Of a stretch of DNA of 6,290 bases, positions 5,151 through 6,290 are shown one piece after another. The DNA is from Paracoccaceae bacterium (GTDB lineage: Bacteria; Pseudomonadota; Alphaproteobacteria; Rhodobacterales; Rhodobacteraceae). The stretch is from positions 1,556 to 7,845 of the forward strand of contig DQCI01000156.1 in assembly GCA_003545125.1 (NCBI GenBank), read 5' to 3'. Position 1 is the stretch's first letter. Each line of letters begins with the position of its first letter. The position numbers were made by a program, and so were the translations under genes. The notes under the pieces are model-generated. The model was not told where the DNA came from, did no database searches, and saw only the letters and a program-made list of their open reading frames with translations.

Positions 5151-6251
5151 GTTTTGCGCAGAATACTGCTGCTGTTGCTGTTGGTCGAGGGACTGGCGGC
5201 GTGCGGATTCCCCGCAGGCGCCCCGATTCAGTCCGAAATCCTGGCCGAGGCCGAGGCGAAAGACCCCACGTTCGAGGTGGTCGAGGTCTCCCGCGCCAAC
5301 CTGCCGCGGGTCTCGGGCTGGCCGATGACCGGATGGCAAGGCCACTACCGCTGGCTGACAGCCGGTGGCGGCGGGCCAACCAACCTGATCCGTGCCGGCG
5401 ACCAGGTCGACCTCGTGATCTGGGACAGCCAGGATAACTCCCTTCTGACCACGCCCAACACCAAGGCGACCAGTATGGAGGGGATCGTGGTCTCGCCCGG
5501 CGGGTCGATCTTCGTTCCTTATGTCGGTGCCGTGGTCATCAACGGGTTGTCGCCGGACGCCGCGCGGCAGGTGGTGCAGCGCGAGATCGAGCGCATCGCC
5601 CCGTCCGCGCAGGTCCAGCTTGCGCTCACACCCGGCACGACCAACAGCGTCGACCTTGTGCGCGGCGTCAACAAGCCCGGCCCGGTGCCGCTGCCCTCGC
5701 GCAATTACACGATCCTGAACCTCATCTCCGCTGGCGGTGGTATCAGCAACCAGCTGCGCAATCCGCTGGTGCGGCTCATCCGGAACGGCAAAACCTACGA
5801 GATCCGCGCCGACACCCTGCTTTCCGACGGCACCCACAACATCGCGATGCGCGGTGGCGACAAGGTGACCGTCGAGGAGGATGCGCGCTACTTCGTGGTC
5901 GCCGGCGCGACCGGTGACCGGATCGTCGATTTCGAACGCGAGCACATCACCGCGATGGAAGCGCTGTCGATGGCCGGCGGACTTTCGGAAAACCGGGCCA
6001 ACCCGGGCGGCATCCTGGTCCTGCGCGACTATCCGGCCTCGGCCGTGCGGCCCGACGGCGTCGGCGGACCGAAACTTCCGCAGGTCGTGTTCACGGTGGA
6101 CCTGACCTCTGCCGACGGGCTGTTTTCCGCGCGGGCGTTCGAGATCAATCCCGGCGATCTGGTGATGGTGACCGAAGCACCGATGGTCTCGGTCGGACAG
6201 GTCATCGACCTTGTCTCCGAAGGCGCCCTGGTCTGGAACCGCCTCCAGTAA
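5148..6251 (+). CDS. Outer-membrane polysaccharide export lipoprotein (Wza/OPX family)
   Basis: A 367-residue lipoprotein whose family forms the outer-membrane channel for capsule or exopolysaccharide, working with a Wzc/Wze-type inner-membrane partner. Seen: a lipoprotein signal (RR, a run of leucines, lipobox LAAC with Cys19 as the lipidation site) and a polysaccharide-export domain (about 78-160, from IRAGDQVDLVIWD to SPGGSIFVPYVGAV and a helix DAARQVVQREIERI). Next are two SLBB-like domains (about 165-215, with GVNKPGPVPLP and LNLISAGGG; about 247-300, with FVVAGATGD and ALSMAGGLSE). The last strand ends INPGDLVMVTEAPM, followed by a short helix to the C-terminus. Length is close to Wza (about 379). 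The start is TTG 5148: the frame is closed by TAG at 5109, no ATG or GTG lies between, and GGGGGGA (5137-5143) stands four bases before it. TTG 5154 would also keep the signal. TAA is at 6249-6251. The gene is divergent from the priming transferase and probably opens the locus to the right. Confidence 0.94.
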   Translation: MVLRRILLLLLLVEGLAACGFPAGAPIQSEILAEAEAKDPTFEVVEVSRANLPRVSGWPMTGWQGHYRWLTAGGGGPTNLIRAGDQVDLVIWDSQDNSLLTTPNTKATSMEGIVVSPGGSIFVPYVGAVVINGLSPDAARQVVQREIERIAPSAQVQLALTPGTTNSVDLVRGVNKPGPVPLPSRNYTILNLISAGGGISNQLRNPLVRLIRNGKTYEIRADTLLSDGTHNIAMRGGDKVTVEEDARYFVVAGATGDRIVDFEREHITAMEALSMAGGLSENRANPGGILVLRDYPASAVRPDGVGGPKLPQVVFTVDLTSADGLFSARAFEINPGDLVMVTEAPMVSVGQVIDLVSEGALVWNRLQ

Positions 6252-6268
6252 CGCCCGGGCCCGGCGAC

Positions 6269-6290
6269 GGACACGGACACGGACACGGAC
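6269..6290. repeat. GGACAC tandem hexamer repeat, cut by the window edge
   Basis: Three exact copies of GGACAC (6269-6286) and a fourth starting at 6287 run into the end of the window, 17 bases after the export gene's stop. A 10-bp palindrome CCGGGCCCGG (6255-6264) stands just before. The repeat could be an intergenic simple-sequence tract or sit near the start of the next gene; its true length is unknown. Confidence 0.7.

Noticed and set aside
4974..5945. Minus-strand open frame of 323 codons opposite the export gene
   Set aside because: It has no recognisable domain and a glutamine run that is simply the reverse of the leucine codons of the lipoprotein signal; the plus strand has a full Wza-type architecture.

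Overview
The window looks like chromosomal DNA from an alphaproteobacterium, most likely of the Rhodobacteraceae/Roseobacter type. I infer this from the high G+C (roughly two thirds by eye), the strong G/C bias at third codon positions, and the protein styles. I could not confirm it with a database search. There are seven protein-coding genes, one cut by the left edge. I see no rRNA, tRNA, CRISPR array, insertion sequence or phage gene.

Layout. (1) 1-663 (+) is the C-terminal two thirds of a medium-chain dehydrogenase/reductase. (2) 761-1357 (+) is an unrecognised protein of about 198 residues with one C-terminal membrane segment. (3) 1358-1465 is a short convergent gap packed with inverted and direct repeats, including a terminator that can serve both flanking genes. 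(4) 1466-2083 (-) is nicotinamidase PncA. (5) 2232-3656 (-) is a periplasmic HtrA/DegP-type serine protease with two PDZ domains. (6) 3801-4304 (+) is an unrecognised protein with two membrane helices and a cytosolic domain that may be PH-like. (7) 4345-4977 (-) is a small bacterial sugar transferase, the priming step of polysaccharide synthesis. (8) 5148-6251 (+) is a Wza-type outer-membrane polysaccharide export lipoprotein. The window ends in a GGACAC tandem repeat.

How the genes work together. The clearest functional unit is the divergent pair at the right: a phosphoglycosyl transferase that would load the first sugar onto undecaprenyl phosphate, and an export lipoprotein that would carry the finished polymer across the outer membrane. 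They share a 170-base intergenic region and probably mark the left border of an exopolysaccharide or capsule locus continuing beyond the window. The protease and PncA lie on the same strand 148 bases apart. PncA has its own plausible promoter, so I do not think they form a tight operon. The left part is ordinary housekeeping and hypothetical gene content.

I found no convincing new multi-gene system. The points most worth a second look are the nested palindromes between the convergent genes, the two unrecognised membrane proteins, and the control signals at the polysaccharide border.
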